Positions 8,232 to 17,826 of a stretch of 64,000 bases of DNA are shown here, in pieces. Source of the stretch: Phycisphaerae bacterium (lineage in GTDB: Bacteria; Planctomycetota; Phycisphaerae; UBA1845; Fen-1342); the NCBI GenBank assembly GCA_028277645.1, contig JANQFV010000005.1:1-64000 (forward strand), read 5' to 3'. The number at the start of each line of letters is the position of its first letter. Positions within the stretch are counted from its first letter, which is position 1. The position numbers and the translations under genes are program-made. Below the pieces are notes generated by a model. That model had not been told where the DNA came from and searched no databases. It saw only the letters and a program-made list of their open reading frames with translations.

Positions 8232-8927
8232 ATGATCTCGCGACTGCATTGGAGCTTGTGCGTGTATCCATCGATCAACGACCTACAACCCGATTCGCGG
8301 CCGCGGCAGATCATTGACTCGGTCGCTCGACGTGGGGAGGCCACGATGGCCGACCTCGTCGGTGACCTGGGCATTACAACAACCGCGGTCCGGCAGCAGG
8401 TGAATCGGCTGATGAACCAGGGGCTGCTCGTACGCTCCCAGCGAGCCAGCGGCCCGGGAAGGCCCGCCGACGTATTCGCGCTGTCCGATCGTGGGCGAAA
8501 GCTGTTTGCATTCGAGGTTGAGGAGTTCGCGCAACTGCTGGTCGACGAGATGGCTGCGGAGCTGGGCGATGAAACCGTGCAGCGCCTGTATGAGCGGGCG
8601 TACCGGAAGGTCGCCGACGCACTGGAGCAGGAACTGGGCGGCGAAGCCGCCGCTGAGCGTATCCCCAAGCTGGCCGAGTTGCTGCGGCAGCGGGGCGCCG
8701 TGGCCGAAGCGGAGGCCGAACCGCAGGGCGCGCGATTGAGAATGTACACCTGCCCCTACCACGGGTTGGACAACGGTACGCACCACATCTGCGACGCGGA
8801 ACGGGCCACGCTAAGCCGGATCACCGGCGGCGAGGTCGCGTTGGAGCGTCGGCTGGTGGACGGCGAACCGTGCTGTGAGTTTCGAATTGAGAATCCCGCC
8901 GGCGAGACCGGTCAGAAGAGAGGTTGA
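8232..8927 (+). CDS. sufR: SufR-type Fe-S-sensing repressor of the suf operon
   Basis: A 231-residue DNA-binding protein expected to repress the suf genes when it carries a [4Fe-4S] cluster. Residues ~22-75 form a winged helix-turn-helix (GDLGITTTAVRQQVNRLM, then wing residues GPGRPADVFALSDRGRKLF). The C-terminal part has the SufR cysteine pattern: C174, then C187 twelve residues later, then C214/C215. ATG 8232 is used although no strong Shine-Dalgarno is seen; initiation from a short or leaderless transcript is possible. The stop lies six bases before the sufB ATG, so the genes are one operon. The palindrome immediately upstream is its probable operator. Confidence 0.88.
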   Translation: MISRLHWSLCVYPSINDLQPDSRPRQIIDSVARRGEATMADLVGDLGITTTAVRQQVNRLMNQGLLVRSQRASGPGRPADVFALSDRGRKLFAFEVEEFAQLLVDEMAAELGDETVQRLYERAYRKVADALEQELGGEAAAERIPKLAELLRQRGAVAEAEAEPQGARLRMYTCPYHGLDNGTHHICDAERATLSRITGGEVALERRLVDGEPCCEFRIENPAGETGQKRG

Positions 8928-8933
8928 TTGCGT

Positions 8934-10382
8934 ATGCCGCCGACATCGGATGCTGCCCTCGAGCGCTGGGAGCAGCAGGAATACAAATGGGGCTTCGTCA
9001 CCGATATCGAGGCAGATTCGGTTCCGCCGGGACTGGATGAGGGCGTCATTCGCCACATCTCGTCCAAGAAACAGGAGCCGAGCTGGCTGACCGAGTGGCG
9101 GCTGAAGGCATATCGGCACTGGCTAACGATGACCGAGCCGACGTGGCCGAACCTGAAGTACCCCCCTATCGACTACAACAGCATCGTCTATTACTCGGCG
9201 CCGAAGCAGAAGCCGAAGCTGGACAGCCTCGATCAGGTCGATCCGAAGCTGCTCGAGACCTATGACAAGCTCGGCATCCCGCTCGAAGAGCAGAAGCAGT
9301 TGGCGGGCGTCGCGGTGGACGCGGTATTCGACAGTGTCTCGGTCGCGACGACATTCAAGAAGACGTTGGCCGAAACGGGCGTGATCTTCTGCTCATTTTC
9401 GGAGGCGGTGCAGCAGTACCCGGAGCTGGTGCGCAAGTACCTCGGATCGGTGGTGCCCTACTCCGACAACTTCTTCGCGACGCTGAACTCGGCGGTGTTT
9501 ACGGACGGTTCGTTCGTTTACGTACCGAAGGGTGTGCGGTGTCCGATGGAGCTGTCGACGTACTTCCGAATTAACGCGGCTTCGACCGGGCAGTTCGAAC
9601 GGACGCTGATCGTGGCGGATTCCGGGGCGCAGGTCAGCTATCTTGAGGGCTGCACGGCGCCGATGCGGGATGAGAATCAGTTGCACGCGGCGGTCGTCGA
9701 ACTGGTCGCGCTGGACGATGCGACGATCAAGTACTCGACGATTCAGAACTGGTATCCCGGTGACGTCGACGGCAAGGGCGGGATTTACAACTTCGTGACG
9801 AAGCGCGGCAAGTGCCAGGGGCGGAACGCGCATATTTCGTGGACGCAGGTTGAGACCGGTTCGGCGATCACGTGGAAGTATCCGAGCTGCATTCTGCAGG
9901 GTGAGAATTCGGTCGGCGAGTTCTACTCCGTGGCGTTGACAAAGGGACATCAGCAGGCCGACACCGGCACAAAGATGTTGCACATCGGTCGCAACACGCG
10001 CAGCACGGTGGTGTCGAAGGGTATTTCGGCCGGCCGCGGGCAGAATACTTATCGCGGGATGGTGAAGATCAATCCGGGTGCCGCGAGCGCACGGAACTAC
10101 ACGCAGTGCGATTCGCTGCTGATCGGCGATCAGTGCGGGGCGCATACGTTCCCGTACATCGAGGTGAAGAACCCCACGGCGCACATGGAGCACGAGGCAA
10201 CCACGTCGAAGATCGGCGAGGACCAGCTCTTCTACTGCAACCAGCGCGGCATCGATACGGAAGACGCCGTGAACATGATCGTTAACGGCTTCTGCAAGGA
10301 GGTGTTTCGCGAGCTGCCGATGGAATTCGCGGTCGAGGCGCAGAAGCTACTCGAGGTGAGTCTTGAAGGGAGTGTAGGGTAA
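8934..10382 (+). CDS. sufB: Fe-S cluster scaffold subunit SufB
   Basis: A 482-residue cytoplasmic scaffold protein of the SufBCD complex, on which Fe-S clusters are assembled with sulfur from SufS/SufU. It has the family's highly conserved beta-helix core: [28 protein letters not shown] (a Cys of the sulfur-transfer path), KYPSCILQG, and the C-terminal [13 protein letters not shown] and GFCKEVF segments. ATG 8934 follows AGAGAGG by about ten bases; a TTG six bases earlier is a less likely start. It belongs to the operon sufR-B-C-D-S-U-T, with 51 bp to sufC. Confidence 0.96.
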   Translation: MPPTSDAALERWEQQEYKWGFVTDIEADSVPPGLDEGVIRHISSKKQEPSWLTEWRLKAYRHWLTMTEPTWPNLKYPPIDYNSIVYYSAPKQKPKLDSLDQVDPKLLETYDKLGIPLEEQKQLAGVAVDAVFDSVSVATTFKKTLAETGVIFCSFSEAVQQYPELVRKYLGSVVPYSDNFFATLNSAVFTDGSFVYVPKGVRCPMELSTYFRINAASTGQFERTLIVADSGAQVSYLEGCTAPMRDENQLHAAVVELVALDDATIKYSTIQNWYPGDVDGKGGIYNFVTKRGKCQGRNAHISWTQVETGSAITWKYPSCILQGENSVGEFYSVALTKGHQQADTGTKMLHIGRNTRSTVVSKGISAGRGQNTYRGMVKINPGAASARNYTQCDSLLIGDQCGAHTFPYIEVKNPTAHMEHEATTSKIGEDQLFYCNQRGIDTEDAVNMIVNGFCKEVFRELPMEFAVEAQKLLEVSLEGSVG

Positions 10383-10433
10383 TCAAGAAGGCACGAAGGC
10401 CTGAAGAAGGCGCGTAGGAAAGAGAAGATATAC

Positions 10434-11204
10434 ATGCTTGAGATTCGAGGTTTGTACGCTTCCGTGGATGGACATGAGATCCTGAAAGGGATCGATCTGA
10501 CCGTTCGGCCCGGGGAAGTTCACTCGATCATGGGGCCCAACGGTTCCGGAAAGTCGACGCTTGCGCAAGTGCTCGCGGGACGTGACGCATACGAGGTCAC
10601 GTCCGGCGAGGTGCGCTTCAATGGGCAAGACCTCCTCAACATGCCGCCGGAAGAGCGGGCGTGTGCGGGAGTCTTCCTGGCGTTTCAGTATCCGGTCGAG
10701 ATTCCGGGGGTGGCGACGAGCTATTTCCTCAAGACGGCGCTGAACGCGATCCGCAAGGCGCGAGGCGAGAAGGAACTCGACGCGATGGAGTTCCTGCAGT
10801 TCGTCAAGGACAAGGCCGCCGCGGTCAACATGGATGACCGCCTGCTGAAGCGGGCCGTGAATGAAGGCTTCTCCGGTGGCGAGAAGAAGCGGAACGAGGT
10901 CTTCCAGATGGCCGTGCTGGAGCCAGCGCTCGCCGTCCTCGATGAGACGGACTCCGGGCTCGACATCGACGCATTGAAGATCGTTGCTGACGGTGTCAAC
11001 AAGCTTCGTGGCGCAGAGCGATCGTTTATCGTCGTTACGCACTACCAGCGGCTGCTCAATTACATCGTGCCGGATTATGTTCATGTGTTGGTGGACGGGC
11101 GCATTGCGAAATCGGGTGACAAGTCGCTGTCACTGGAGCTGGAAGAGAAAGGCTACGGCTGGATTGAGCAGGCGGCGGGGGAATCCTGCTCGGCGGGCAA
11201 GTAG
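10434..11204 (+). CDS. sufC: SufC ATPase of the Fe-S assembly complex
   Basis: A 256-residue ABC-type ATPase that drives conformational change in SufB-SufD. The Walker A motif GPNGSGKST is at residues 34-42, the signature FSGGEKKR at about 145-152, the Walker B segment is LAVLDETDSGLDID, and the switch His is in VVTHYQRLL. The ATG has an AAAGAGAAG purine-rich leader. The length is normal for the family. Unlike transport ABC proteins it has no membrane partner nearby; the neighbours are sufB and sufD. Confidence 0.96.
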   Translation: MLEIRGLYASVDGHEILKGIDLTVRPGEVHSIMGPNGSGKSTLAQVLAGRDAYEVTSGEVRFNGQDLLNMPPEERACAGVFLAFQYPVEIPGVATSYFLKTALNAIRKARGEKELDAMEFLQFVKDKAAAVNMDDRLLKRAVNEGFSGGEKKRNEVFQMAVLEPALAVLDETDSGLDIDALKIVADGVNKLRGAERSFIVVTHYQRLLNYIVPDYVHVLVDGRIAKSGDKSLSLELEEKGYGWIEQAAGESCSAGK

Positions 11205-11223
11205 CTGCTGAGGAATTGTGAGT

Positions 11224-12567
11224 ATGGAAACTACGCTCCGGGACATTGTTGAAAATTACGGACTGCAGCTTCGCCGGCGTACCGAAGGAGATGATGCGGC
11301 ACGTCCGGCGGAGTTCGACGCGTATCGACGCGCGGCGTTTGACCGCTTTGCGAAGCTCGGGTTCCCGACGCGGAAGGATGAAGATTGGCGCCACACCGAT
11401 CCGCGTCCGGTAACGCGAACCGCCTGGCAGCCGTTGGCGGCGCCCGAAGTCGACGTACCGGCCAGTCGGTTGGCACCGTACCGACTCGACGCGGGCAACG
11501 AGCTGTTGCTGGTTTTCGTGAACGGGCAGCTACAGCCGGCGTTGTGCGATGCGGCAGCGTTGCCACAGGGCGTGCGGGTGCGCGGGCTCAGCGCGGCGCT
11601 GGTGGAAACGCCGGCGCGGGTCCTGCCGCGTCTGAGCACGGCGGCGCCGCACGATGAGCATGCATTTGTCGCGCTGAATGCCGCGTTGTTCGCCGACGGT
11701 GCGTACGTACACGTCGAGAAGAACACGCAGGTCGAACGGCCGATCTACTTGCTCTATCTGACGATTCCGGATCGGCGCGGTGGTTCGGTGCAGCCGCGCA
11801 ATCTCGTCGTGATTGATGACGGCGCGAGCGCGCAGGTGATCGAACACCACGTCGGACTGGACAACGAGGCTTACTTCTGCAACGCCGTCACGGAGTTGGT
11901 GGTCGGCAACAACGCGCGGCTCGAACATGCGAAGGTTGTTCGCGAGACCGATGCCGCAGCGCATATTGGCACTGTTGCGATTGAGCAACAGCGTAACAGC
12001 CATATTTTGGCCCACGTGCTCACGTTTGGCGGAAAGCTGGTGCGGAATGACGTTCGGACGCGGCTCGCCGGCGAGGGTGGCAATTGCGATCTGAATGGGT
12101 TGTACATGCTGCGAGGCTCGCAGCACGCCGACAATCACCTGCGCGTCGAGCACGCGGTTTCGCACTGCGGCAGTCGCGAGATGTATCGCGGTATTCTCGA
12201 CGATGCGTCGCGGGGCGTATTCACCGGGCGTATCGTGGTGCAGCCTGGCGCGCAGAAAACGGACGCGAAACAGACGAATCGCAACATGCTGCTGTCGGGC
12301 AGTGCGCAAGCGGACAGCAAGCCGCAACTCGAAATCTACGCCGATGACGTGAAATGTACGCACGGCGCGACGATCGGGCAGATTGACGAGAACGCGTTGT
12401 TTTATCTGTGTTCGCGCGGGATTGATGAAGAAGCTGCGCGGAGCCTGATGGTATACGCGTTTGCGCGTGAAGCGCTCGAGGAGCTTAGCAGTGAGCCGCT
12501 GCGAGCGCAACTGACTGAGCTGGTTTTGTCCCGCCTGCCGAACGGGGATTCATTGCGGGACGATTGA
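11224..12567 (+). CDS. sufD: Fe-S assembly subunit SufD
   Basis: A 447-residue paralogue of SufB that pairs with it in the SufBC2D complex. The N-terminal region carries the RKDEDWRHTDPRPV segment typical of SufD (usual form KxExWKYT), and the beta-helix core contains NRNMLLSGSAQADSKPQLEI and DVKCTHGATIGQIDENALFY, the SufD C-terminal signature with its conserved KCTHGAT. ATG 11224 is preferred because GAGGA lies ten bases upstream; a GTG six bases earlier is an alternative. Its TGA overlaps the sufS ATG (ATGA arrangement), indicating translational coupling. Confidence 0.95.
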   Translation: METTLRDIVENYGLQLRRRTEGDDAARPAEFDAYRRAAFDRFAKLGFPTRKDEDWRHTDPRPVTRTAWQPLAAPEVDVPASRLAPYRLDAGNELLLVFVNGQLQPALCDAAALPQGVRVRGLSAALVETPARVLPRLSTAAPHDEHAFVALNAALFADGAYVHVEKNTQVERPIYLLYLTIPDRRGGSVQPRNLVVIDDGASAQVIEHHVGLDNEAYFCNAVTELVVGNNARLEHAKVVRETDAAAHIGTVAIEQQRNSHILAHVLTFGGKLVRNDVRTRLAGEGGNCDLNGLYMLRGSQHADNHLRVEHAVSHCGSREMYRGILDDASRGVFTGRIVVQPGAQKTDAKQTNRNMLLSGSAQADSKPQLEIYADDVKCTHGATIGQIDENALFYLCSRGIDEEAARSLMVYAFAREALEELSSEPLRAQLTELVLSRLPNGDSLRDD

Positions 12568-13832
12568 TGCACGAGCTGACGTTGCCATCACGGACGCAGA
12601 CAACGCGGGCAGCGACGGCATTCGACGTCGAGCGCGTGCGACGGGAATTCCCCACGCTGGACGTGCAGCTCAACGGGCGGCCGTTGGTCTACCTGGACAA
12701 CGCTGCCACTACGCAGAAGCCGGTCGCGGTGATCGAGTCGCTCGCGCGGTTCTATCGCAAGTACAACGCGAACATTCACCGTGGCGTACACCGGCTGAGC
12801 GTGCAGGCGACGAACGAGTATGAGCGGGCACGGACAAGCGTGGCGAAGTTCCTGAACGCTGACTTCGAAGAGATCATTTTCATACGCGGGGCAACCGAGG
12901 GAATCAACCTCGTCGCGCAGAGCTTCGCGCGACCGAGACTGCGCGCGGGTGACGAGATTCTCGTTTCGCACCTGGAGCACCACGCGAACATCGTTCCGTG
13001 GCAGATGGTCTGCGAGCAGACGGGGGCGAAGCTGCGTGTGATCCCGATCGACGACCGCAGCGATCTGGAGCTGGACGCGCTGCCAAAGCTCATTACCGAG
13101 CGCACGCGGCTAGTCGCGGTGAACCAGGCATCGAACGCGCTGGGGACGATCAACGCGGTTGATGAGATCGTTGCGGCGGCCCATGCGCACAATGTGCCGG
13201 TACTGATTGATGGCGCGCAGGCAGTGTCGCACATGCCGGTTGACGTGCGTGCGCTGGGTTGCGATTTCTATGTGTTCAGCGGGCACAAGGTTTTCGGACC
13301 GACTGGCATCGGTGCGCTGTACGGCAAGCGGGCGCTGCTCGATGCGATGCCGCCGTATCAGGGCGGCGGGGACATGATCCGTACGGTCAGCTTTGGGAAG
13401 ACGACGTATGCCGATCCGCCGCAGCGGTTTGAGGCCGGTACGCCGAACATCTCGGGGGCGATCGGGCTTGGAGCGGCGGTCGATTACCTAACGGAACTAG
13501 GGGTCGAAAGATTCGCTCCGTACGAAGATGATCTGCTCGCCTATGGCACGGAGCTGTTGAGCGCCATCCCCGGTGTGCGGCTGATCGGCACGGCCGAGCG
13601 CAAGGTGCCGGTGTTGTCGTTCACGGTCGACGGCGTACATCCGCACGACGCGGGGACGATTCTCGATCAGCTTGGCATCGCGGTGCGGGCGGGGCACCAT
13701 TGCGCGCAGCCGGTGATGGAACGCTTTGGTGTGCCGGCAACCGTGCGCGCGTCGTTGGCATTCTACAATACGCGAGCGGAACTGGATCAGCTCGCGAGCG
13801 GCGTACGCAAGGCGATCGAGGTGCTCGGCTGA
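12567..13832 (+). CDS. sufS: SufS cysteine desulfurase
   Basis: A pyridoxal-phosphate enzyme of 421 residues that takes sulfur from cysteine and passes it, as a persulfide, to SufU or SufB. The PLP lysine is K241 in FSGHKVFGPTG, and the persulfide-forming cysteine is C379 in RAGHHCAQP, the group II desulfurase form. Other family marks are YLDNAATTQKP near the N-terminus, ANIHRGVHRLS and HLEHHANIVPWQ. The ATG overlaps the stop of sufD and the stop overlaps the start of sufU, so the three are translationally coupled. Confidence 0.97.
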   Translation: MHELTLPSRTQTTRAATAFDVERVRREFPTLDVQLNGRPLVYLDNAATTQKPVAVIESLARFYRKYNANIHRGVHRLSVQATNEYERARTSVAKFLNADFEEIIFIRGATEGINLVAQSFARPRLRAGDEILVSHLEHHANIVPWQMVCEQTGAKLRVIPIDDRSDLELDALPKLITERTRLVAVNQASNALGTINAVDEIVAAAHAHNVPVLIDGAQAVSHMPVDVRALGCDFYVFSGHKVFGPTGIGALYGKRALLDAMPPYQGGGDMIRTVSFGKTTYADPPQRFEAGTPNISGAIGLGAAVDYLTELGVERFAPYEDDLLAYGTELLSAIPGVRLIGTAERKVPVLSFTVDGVHPHDAGTILDQLGIAVRAGHHCAQPVMERFGVPATVRASLAFYNTRAELDQLASGVRKAIEVLG

Positions 13833-14284
13833 TGGACGAAATCGACGCGCTCTACCAGGAGGTCATCCTCGATCATTACAAACGCCCGCGGAATTGGGGG
13901 GCGCCCGAGCACTGCGACCGCAAAGCCGATGGGCACAATCCGCTCTGTGGCGATCGCATGACGGTGTACGTCGACCTGGATGGTGAGCGCATCGCGGATG
14001 TACACGTAGATGGCGCCGGTTGCGCGATTTCGGTGGCGTCGGCGTCGATCATGAGCGAAACGGTGAAGGGCCACACTGTCGCTGAAGCGCAACAGCTTTT
14101 CGACAAGTTTCATGCCGTTGTCACCGGGCAGACCGGTGCGGACGCGAACGATCCGGCGTTGCAGAAGCTGGCGGTGTTCGCAGGGGTGGCGGAGTATCCG
14201 GCGCGTGTGAAGTGTGCGACGCTGGCATGGCACACTGTGAATGCGGCATTGAGCGATCAGGGTGATACGGTCACGACGGAGTGA
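13832..14284 (+). CDS. sufU: SufU sulfur acceptor / scaffold
   Basis: A 150-residue IscU-fold protein, SufU type, which accepts persulfide from SufS. Three conserved cysteines are visible: C39 in NPLCGDRM, C64 in GAGCAIS and C128 in VKCATLAW. The spacing between the second and third is the long form that marks SufU rather than IscU. In Bacillus SufU these residues bind zinc and the protein works as a sulfur shuttle; that role is inferred here. The start overlaps the sufS stop (ATGA). Confidence 0.94.
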   Translation: MDEIDALYQEVILDHYKRPRNWGAPEHCDRKADGHNPLCGDRMTVYVDLDGERIADVHVDGAGCAISVASASIMSETVKGHTVAEAQQLFDKFHAVVTGQTGADANDPALQKLAVFAGVAEYPARVKCATLAWHTVNAALSDQGDTVTTE

Positions 14285-14288
14285 GCTG

Positions 14289-14639
14289 GTGAGCACCGAA
14301 CCGAACGCGACTGGACCTGAGCAAGATCGTCCGCCGGCAACAGTTGTGGACGGCGTAATCGCCGAGCTACGAAAGGTGTATGACCCCGAAGTGCCGGTGA
14401 ACATCTATGACATGGGGCTGATCTACGACGTCGCGGTTGATGAGGCGGGACAAGCGAAGATTCGCATGACGTTGACATCGCCGGCATGTCCGGTCGCGGG
14501 GACATTGCCGCGCATGGCCGAGCTGGCGGCGAAGAGCGCGCCTGGGGTGGAGTCGGCAAAGGTCGAGCTGGTGTGGGATCCGCCGTGGACGCCAGAGCTG
14601 ATGCCGGAGCATGTACGGCTGGAGTTGGGGTTGCTGTAG
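14289..14639 (+). CDS. sufT: SufT-like MIP18 family (DUF59) Fe-S maturation protein
   Basis: A 116-residue protein whose core (VIAELRKVYDPEVPVNIYDM, then a beta segment and SPACPVAGTLPRMAE) is the DUF59/MIP18 domain with its conserved Cys. Family members help insert Fe-S clusters into targets. The GTG start has GGAG eight bases upstream and lies just after the sufU stop. It is the last gene of the suf operon and is followed by the long imperfect hairpin at 14642-14743. Without the separate N-terminal domain of long SufT proteins, it is best called SufT-like or PaaD-like within a suf operon. Confidence 0.85.
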   Translation: MSTEPNATGPEQDRPPATVVDGVIAELRKVYDPEVPVNIYDMGLIYDVAVDEAGQAKIRMTLTSPACPVAGTLPRMAELAAKSAPGVESAKVELVWDPPWTPELMPEHVRLELGLL

Positions 14640-14641
14640 GG

Positions 14642-14743
14642 GCGCGTCATTCCGAACGGAGTGAGGAATCTACTTGCGATTGGACGGGATTCTGCGGTCG
14701 GGGGTAGATTCCTCCTCGCTTAGCGCTCGTCGGAATGACGCGC
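14642..14743. repeat. 102-bp inverted-repeat element at the end of the suf operon
   Basis: The ends GCGCGTCATTCCGA and TCGGAATGACGCGC are perfect inverted repeats, and inside them AGGAATCTAC pairs with GTAGATTCCT. The element is non-coding and lies between convergent genes. It looks like a dispersed REP/MITE-type unit and could fold as a terminator. Confidence 0.6.
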
Positions 14744-14768
14744 GATTCCAGTCCCTGAGCGTCGGCCG

Positions 14769-16190
14769 CTATTTCTTGAATGCGGCGATTGCTCGTTCGC
14801 GAGCTTTGGCGTGATCGCAGATGAGCGGTGCGTAGCCGAGATTCTTGCGATCGCCATCGGTGAACTTCGCCGGATCGTGCAGTGCGGCGGCGGGGACATC
14901 TGCCAATTCGGGGACGAATCTACGAATGTACACGCCTTCGGGGTCGAACTTCTTTGACTGGCTGAACGGGTTGAAGATGCGGAAGTATGGCGCGGCGTCG
15001 GTGCCGGTGGACGCCGACCACTGCCAGCCGCCGTTGTTGCTGGCCAAATCGCCGTCGACCAGGTGCCGCATGAAGTGTCGCTCGCCCCAGCGCCAATCGA
15101 TCAGCAGATCCTTCGTCAGGAACATCGCGGTGATCATGCGCACGCGGTTGTGCATCCAGCCCTCGGCGAGCAGTTGCCGCATGCCGGCATCGACGATCGG
15201 ATAGCCTGTTCGCCCCGCGCACCATAGGGCGAACTGTTCTTCGTCGTAGCGCCAGGGGATGCCGTCCTTCTTCTCGTCGAACGCCCTACCCATACTGACG
15301 CGCGGCCAGCCGACGAGCACGTGGCCATAGAACTCGCGCCAGATGAGTTCGCTGATCCAGGTTGTCGGGCCGGGCTTCCCTTCGGTGAGCGCGCCGCGGT
15401 TGGCCTCGCACGCCAGTTCGAGGCAGCGTCTGGGCGAGATCGCGCCGATCGTCAGGTATGGCGACAGGCGGCTGGTCGCGTCGATCGCCGGCAAGTCGCG
15501 ATCGGCCTTGTATGCTGAGATGCGGTTGTCGATGAACTTCGATAGCCGGCGTAGCGCAATGGCCTCACTGGCCGGCCAAAGGTCCGCGTCACCACGATTC
15601 AGGTCGATGCCGCTGATCGACTCGGGGATTCCGTCAGAGGCGCAAATCATCTCGGATTGCGCTCGCGGCGATCGATCGCATTTCACACCGCCGTCCGTGT
15701 GGACGCGTTGTGCCCAGGCGCGCTTGTAGGGCGTGAACACAGAGTAGAAACGCCCCTGTCCTGTGCGGACGGCATCGGGCTGGATGATCGTCTGGTCGTC
15801 GAACATGTGGACAGACAGGCCGGCTTTATCGAATCGCCGGGTTACCGCGGCGTCGCGCTGGGACTCGTTGACCTCGTACTCGCGGTTGGCGTAGAGGGCG
15901 TCGCACTTCAGTGTGGTCGCGAGTTTCTGTAAGGCCGCCGGTACGCGGTCGAACGTCGGGCACGTGACGATCCGCAGGGCGATGTTGAGCTTGCGCAGCT
16001 TCTCGGCCAGGCATGCCAAGTTGCGCAGCAGGAACTCGACGCGTGTGTCGGCCCAATCGTGCTGTTGCCACTGCTTGGTACAAATCGTGAACACGGCAAC
16101 GACGCCGCGAGTTGCGTCGCGACATGCCGCCGCCAGGGCGCGGTTGTCGTCGGTGCGCAAGTCCGCTCTGAACCAGACCAAGGCACGCAC
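14769..16190 (-). CDS. phr: Deoxyribodipyrimidine photolyase
   Basis: A flavoprotein of 473 residues that repairs UV-induced pyrimidine dimers using light. It starts at a GTG preceded by AGGAGG, giving the family's normal N-terminus, ALVWFRADLRTDDNRAL (the antenna-binding Rossmann domain). The FAD domain is seen in TSRLSPYLTIGAISPR, WISELIWREFYGHV and STGTDAAPYFRIFNP, the standard class I photolyase/cryptochrome signature. It lies 25 bp after the SDR-DUF2867 gene on the same strand. A CarH/LitR-like regulator is divergent from this group, which suggests light or oxidative control of the operon. Confidence 0.94.
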   Translation of the reverse strand: MRALVWFRADLRTDDNRALAAACRDATRGVVAVFTICTKQWQQHDWADTRVEFLLRNLACLAEKLRKLNIALRIVTCPTFDRVPAALQKLATTLKCDALYANREYEVNESQRDAAVTRRFDKAGLSVHMFDDQTIIQPDAVRTGQGRFYSVFTPYKRAWAQRVHTDGGVKCDRSPRAQSEMICASDGIPESISGIDLNRGDADLWPASEAIALRRLSKFIDNRISAYKADRDLPAIDATSRLSPYLTIGAISPRRCLELACEANRGALTEGKPGPTTWISELIWREFYGHVLVGWPRVSMGRAFDEKKDGIPWRYDEEQFALWCAGRTGYPIVDAGMRQLLAEGWMHNRVRMITAMFLTKDLLIDWRWGERHFMRHLVDGDLASNNGGWQWSASTGTDAAPYFRIFNPFSQSKKFDPEGVYIRRFVPELADVPAAALHDPAKFTDGDRKNLGYAPLICDHAKARERAIAAFKK

Positions 16191-16215
16191 TAAATTCCTC
16201 CTGACGCTGAAATGG

Positions 16216-17724
16216 TCATTCGCGCTTCTCCGCCGCGCGGCGGATGCCCTGGAGCATGCCGCGGAACACGAAGCCGTGCAATGGTACGACGGCCCACCAG
16301 TACGCCAAGCCGAGCAGACCGCGCGGTTTGAAGCGGGCAGTCTGGATGAGCGTACAAGTCCCGCTGCTGTTCGCGTCTGGTTCAATCGCAAAGTCCAGCA
16401 GTGCGTCGCCGGGTAGTTTCATCTCGGCGCGGAGTGTGAGTCGGCGGCCGGGCTCGATGCCGGTGACGCGCCAGAAGTCGAGTGCTTCTCCGAACCCGAC
16501 GGCCTCGGGGTTGCGGCGCCCACGCCGCAGGCCCGGCCCCCCCACCATGCGATCCATCCAGCCGCGCAGCCGCCAAAGGAAATCGGCGGCATAGTAGCCC
16601 TGCCCGCCGCCGATGCGGCAAACGGCGTCATACACGCGGTCGGCAGGCGCTGCGATTGAAATCGTGCGTTGATCGACGAAGTTCGCGCCGCCAGCCCAGT
16701 CGGGATCGCCGGGGATCGGTCCGGCGTCGCTCCAAGCGGTTTCGACGGTGTGCCCGGCGAGACGACCGAGTGCCAGGTCGATGGATTCGCGCACGGGCAG
16801 GAGCCGCTGCGGCATTAACCTAACTGCCGAGTCATCGCGACAGACTACGCGATTGCGCAGACCCTCGGCGAGCGGACGGGCGATGCGGTGGCTGAGCGGC
16901 GTCACAAGGTGGATCCAGAGCGAGCTCAGCTTAGGCGTGAGCACGGGCACGGGGATGATCCAGCGCTTGCGCAGGTGCAGGGCCGCGGCCATCACCTGCA
17001 TCAACTCCCGGTAGGTCAGGATGTCCGGGCCGCCGATGTCGAGCGTGCGCCCCGTGGTTTCCGGTACGTCGGGGCAGGCGACGAGGTATTCGAGCACGTT
17101 GCGGACCGCAATCGGCTGGCATTCGGTACGCACCCAACGTGGGGTGATCATCACGGGTAGGCGCTCGACGAGATAGCGCAGGATTTCGAACGACGCCGAC
17201 CCGGAACCGATAATCATGGCGGCGCGCAGCACGGTGACGGGCACGGGGCCGACGGCGAGCGCGTGCTCGACTTCGCGGCGTGAGGTTAGATGTTCGCTGA
17301 GGTTTTCGCCTGTCTCGCCGAGGCCGCCGAGGTAGATAATGCGCTGCACGCCGGTGGCCGCCGCGGCGCGAGCAAACGTCTCCGCCAGGCGGCGATCGGC
17401 ATCGCGATACGCCGCCCCTGCCGCCAGCATCGAGTGAATCAGGTAGTAGGCGACTTCGCAGCCGGACAGCGCGTGGCGCAGCAAGTGTTCATCCGCGGCG
17501 TCGCCGGTGACTATCTCCACGCGCGGATCCTGTGCCCAGGCGCGATCCGTGAGTTTGCGCGGCGAGCGCGCCAGGCAGCGGACGTGATAGCCGGCGTCGA
17601 GTAAGCGCGGCACGAGGCGGCCGCCTATGTAACCGCTGGCACCCGTCACCAGTACGCGCCGTTGGTCGTAAGTGTGCGAGGATGGCTGGCTCAATGGTAT
17701 TCCCGGCTGCTTGCTACCGGTCAT
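16216..17724 (-). CDS. NAD(P)-binding SDR-family protein fused to DUF2867
   Basis: A two-domain cytoplasmic protein of 502 residues. Residues ~22-300 are an atypical short-chain dehydrogenase/epimerase domain (VLVTGASGYIGGRLVPRLL nucleotide-binding motif; IIYLGGLGETGENLSEHL). Residues ~340-498 form the DUF2867 domain, a START/polyketide-cyclase-like fold (RTISIAAPADRVYDAVCRIG, FGEALDFWRVTGIEPGRRL). Family members occur in light-inducible clusters with photolyases and LitR-type regulators, as here. The actual substrate is not known. The gene lies between the DUF378-like fragment and the photolyase on the minus strand. Confidence 0.88.
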   Translation of the reverse strand: MTGSKQPGIPLSQPSSHTYDQRRVLVTGASGYIGGRLVPRLLDAGYHVRCLARSPRKLTDRAWAQDPRVEIVTGDAADEHLLRHALSGCEVAYYLIHSMLAAGAAYRDADRRLAETFARAAAATGVQRIIYLGGLGETGENLSEHLTSRREVEHALAVGPVPVTVLRAAMIIGSGSASFEILRYLVERLPVMITPRWVRTECQPIAVRNVLEYLVACPDVPETTGRTLDIGGPDILTYRELMQVMAAALHLRKRWIIPVPVLTPKLSSLWIHLVTPLSHRIARPLAEGLRNRVVCRDDSAVRLMPQRLLPVRESIDLALGRLAGHTVETAWSDAGPIPGDPDWAGGANFVDQRTISIAAPADRVYDAVCRIGGGQGYYAADFLWRLRGWMDRMVGGPGLRRGRRNPEAVGFGEALDFWRVTGIEPGRRLTLRAEMKLPGDALLDFAIEPDANSSGTCTLIQTARFKPRGLLGLAYWWAVVPLHGFVFRGMLQGIRRAAEKRE

Positions 17725-17826
17725 TCAATCGCGAAGCCGAAAAACGAGCAACCCGCGGACGCTCTCGAAGAAACGGGGCAAGTCCGTTTGCCAGTAACAG
17801 GCGTCAGCCTGGCGTTAGATGCCGTG

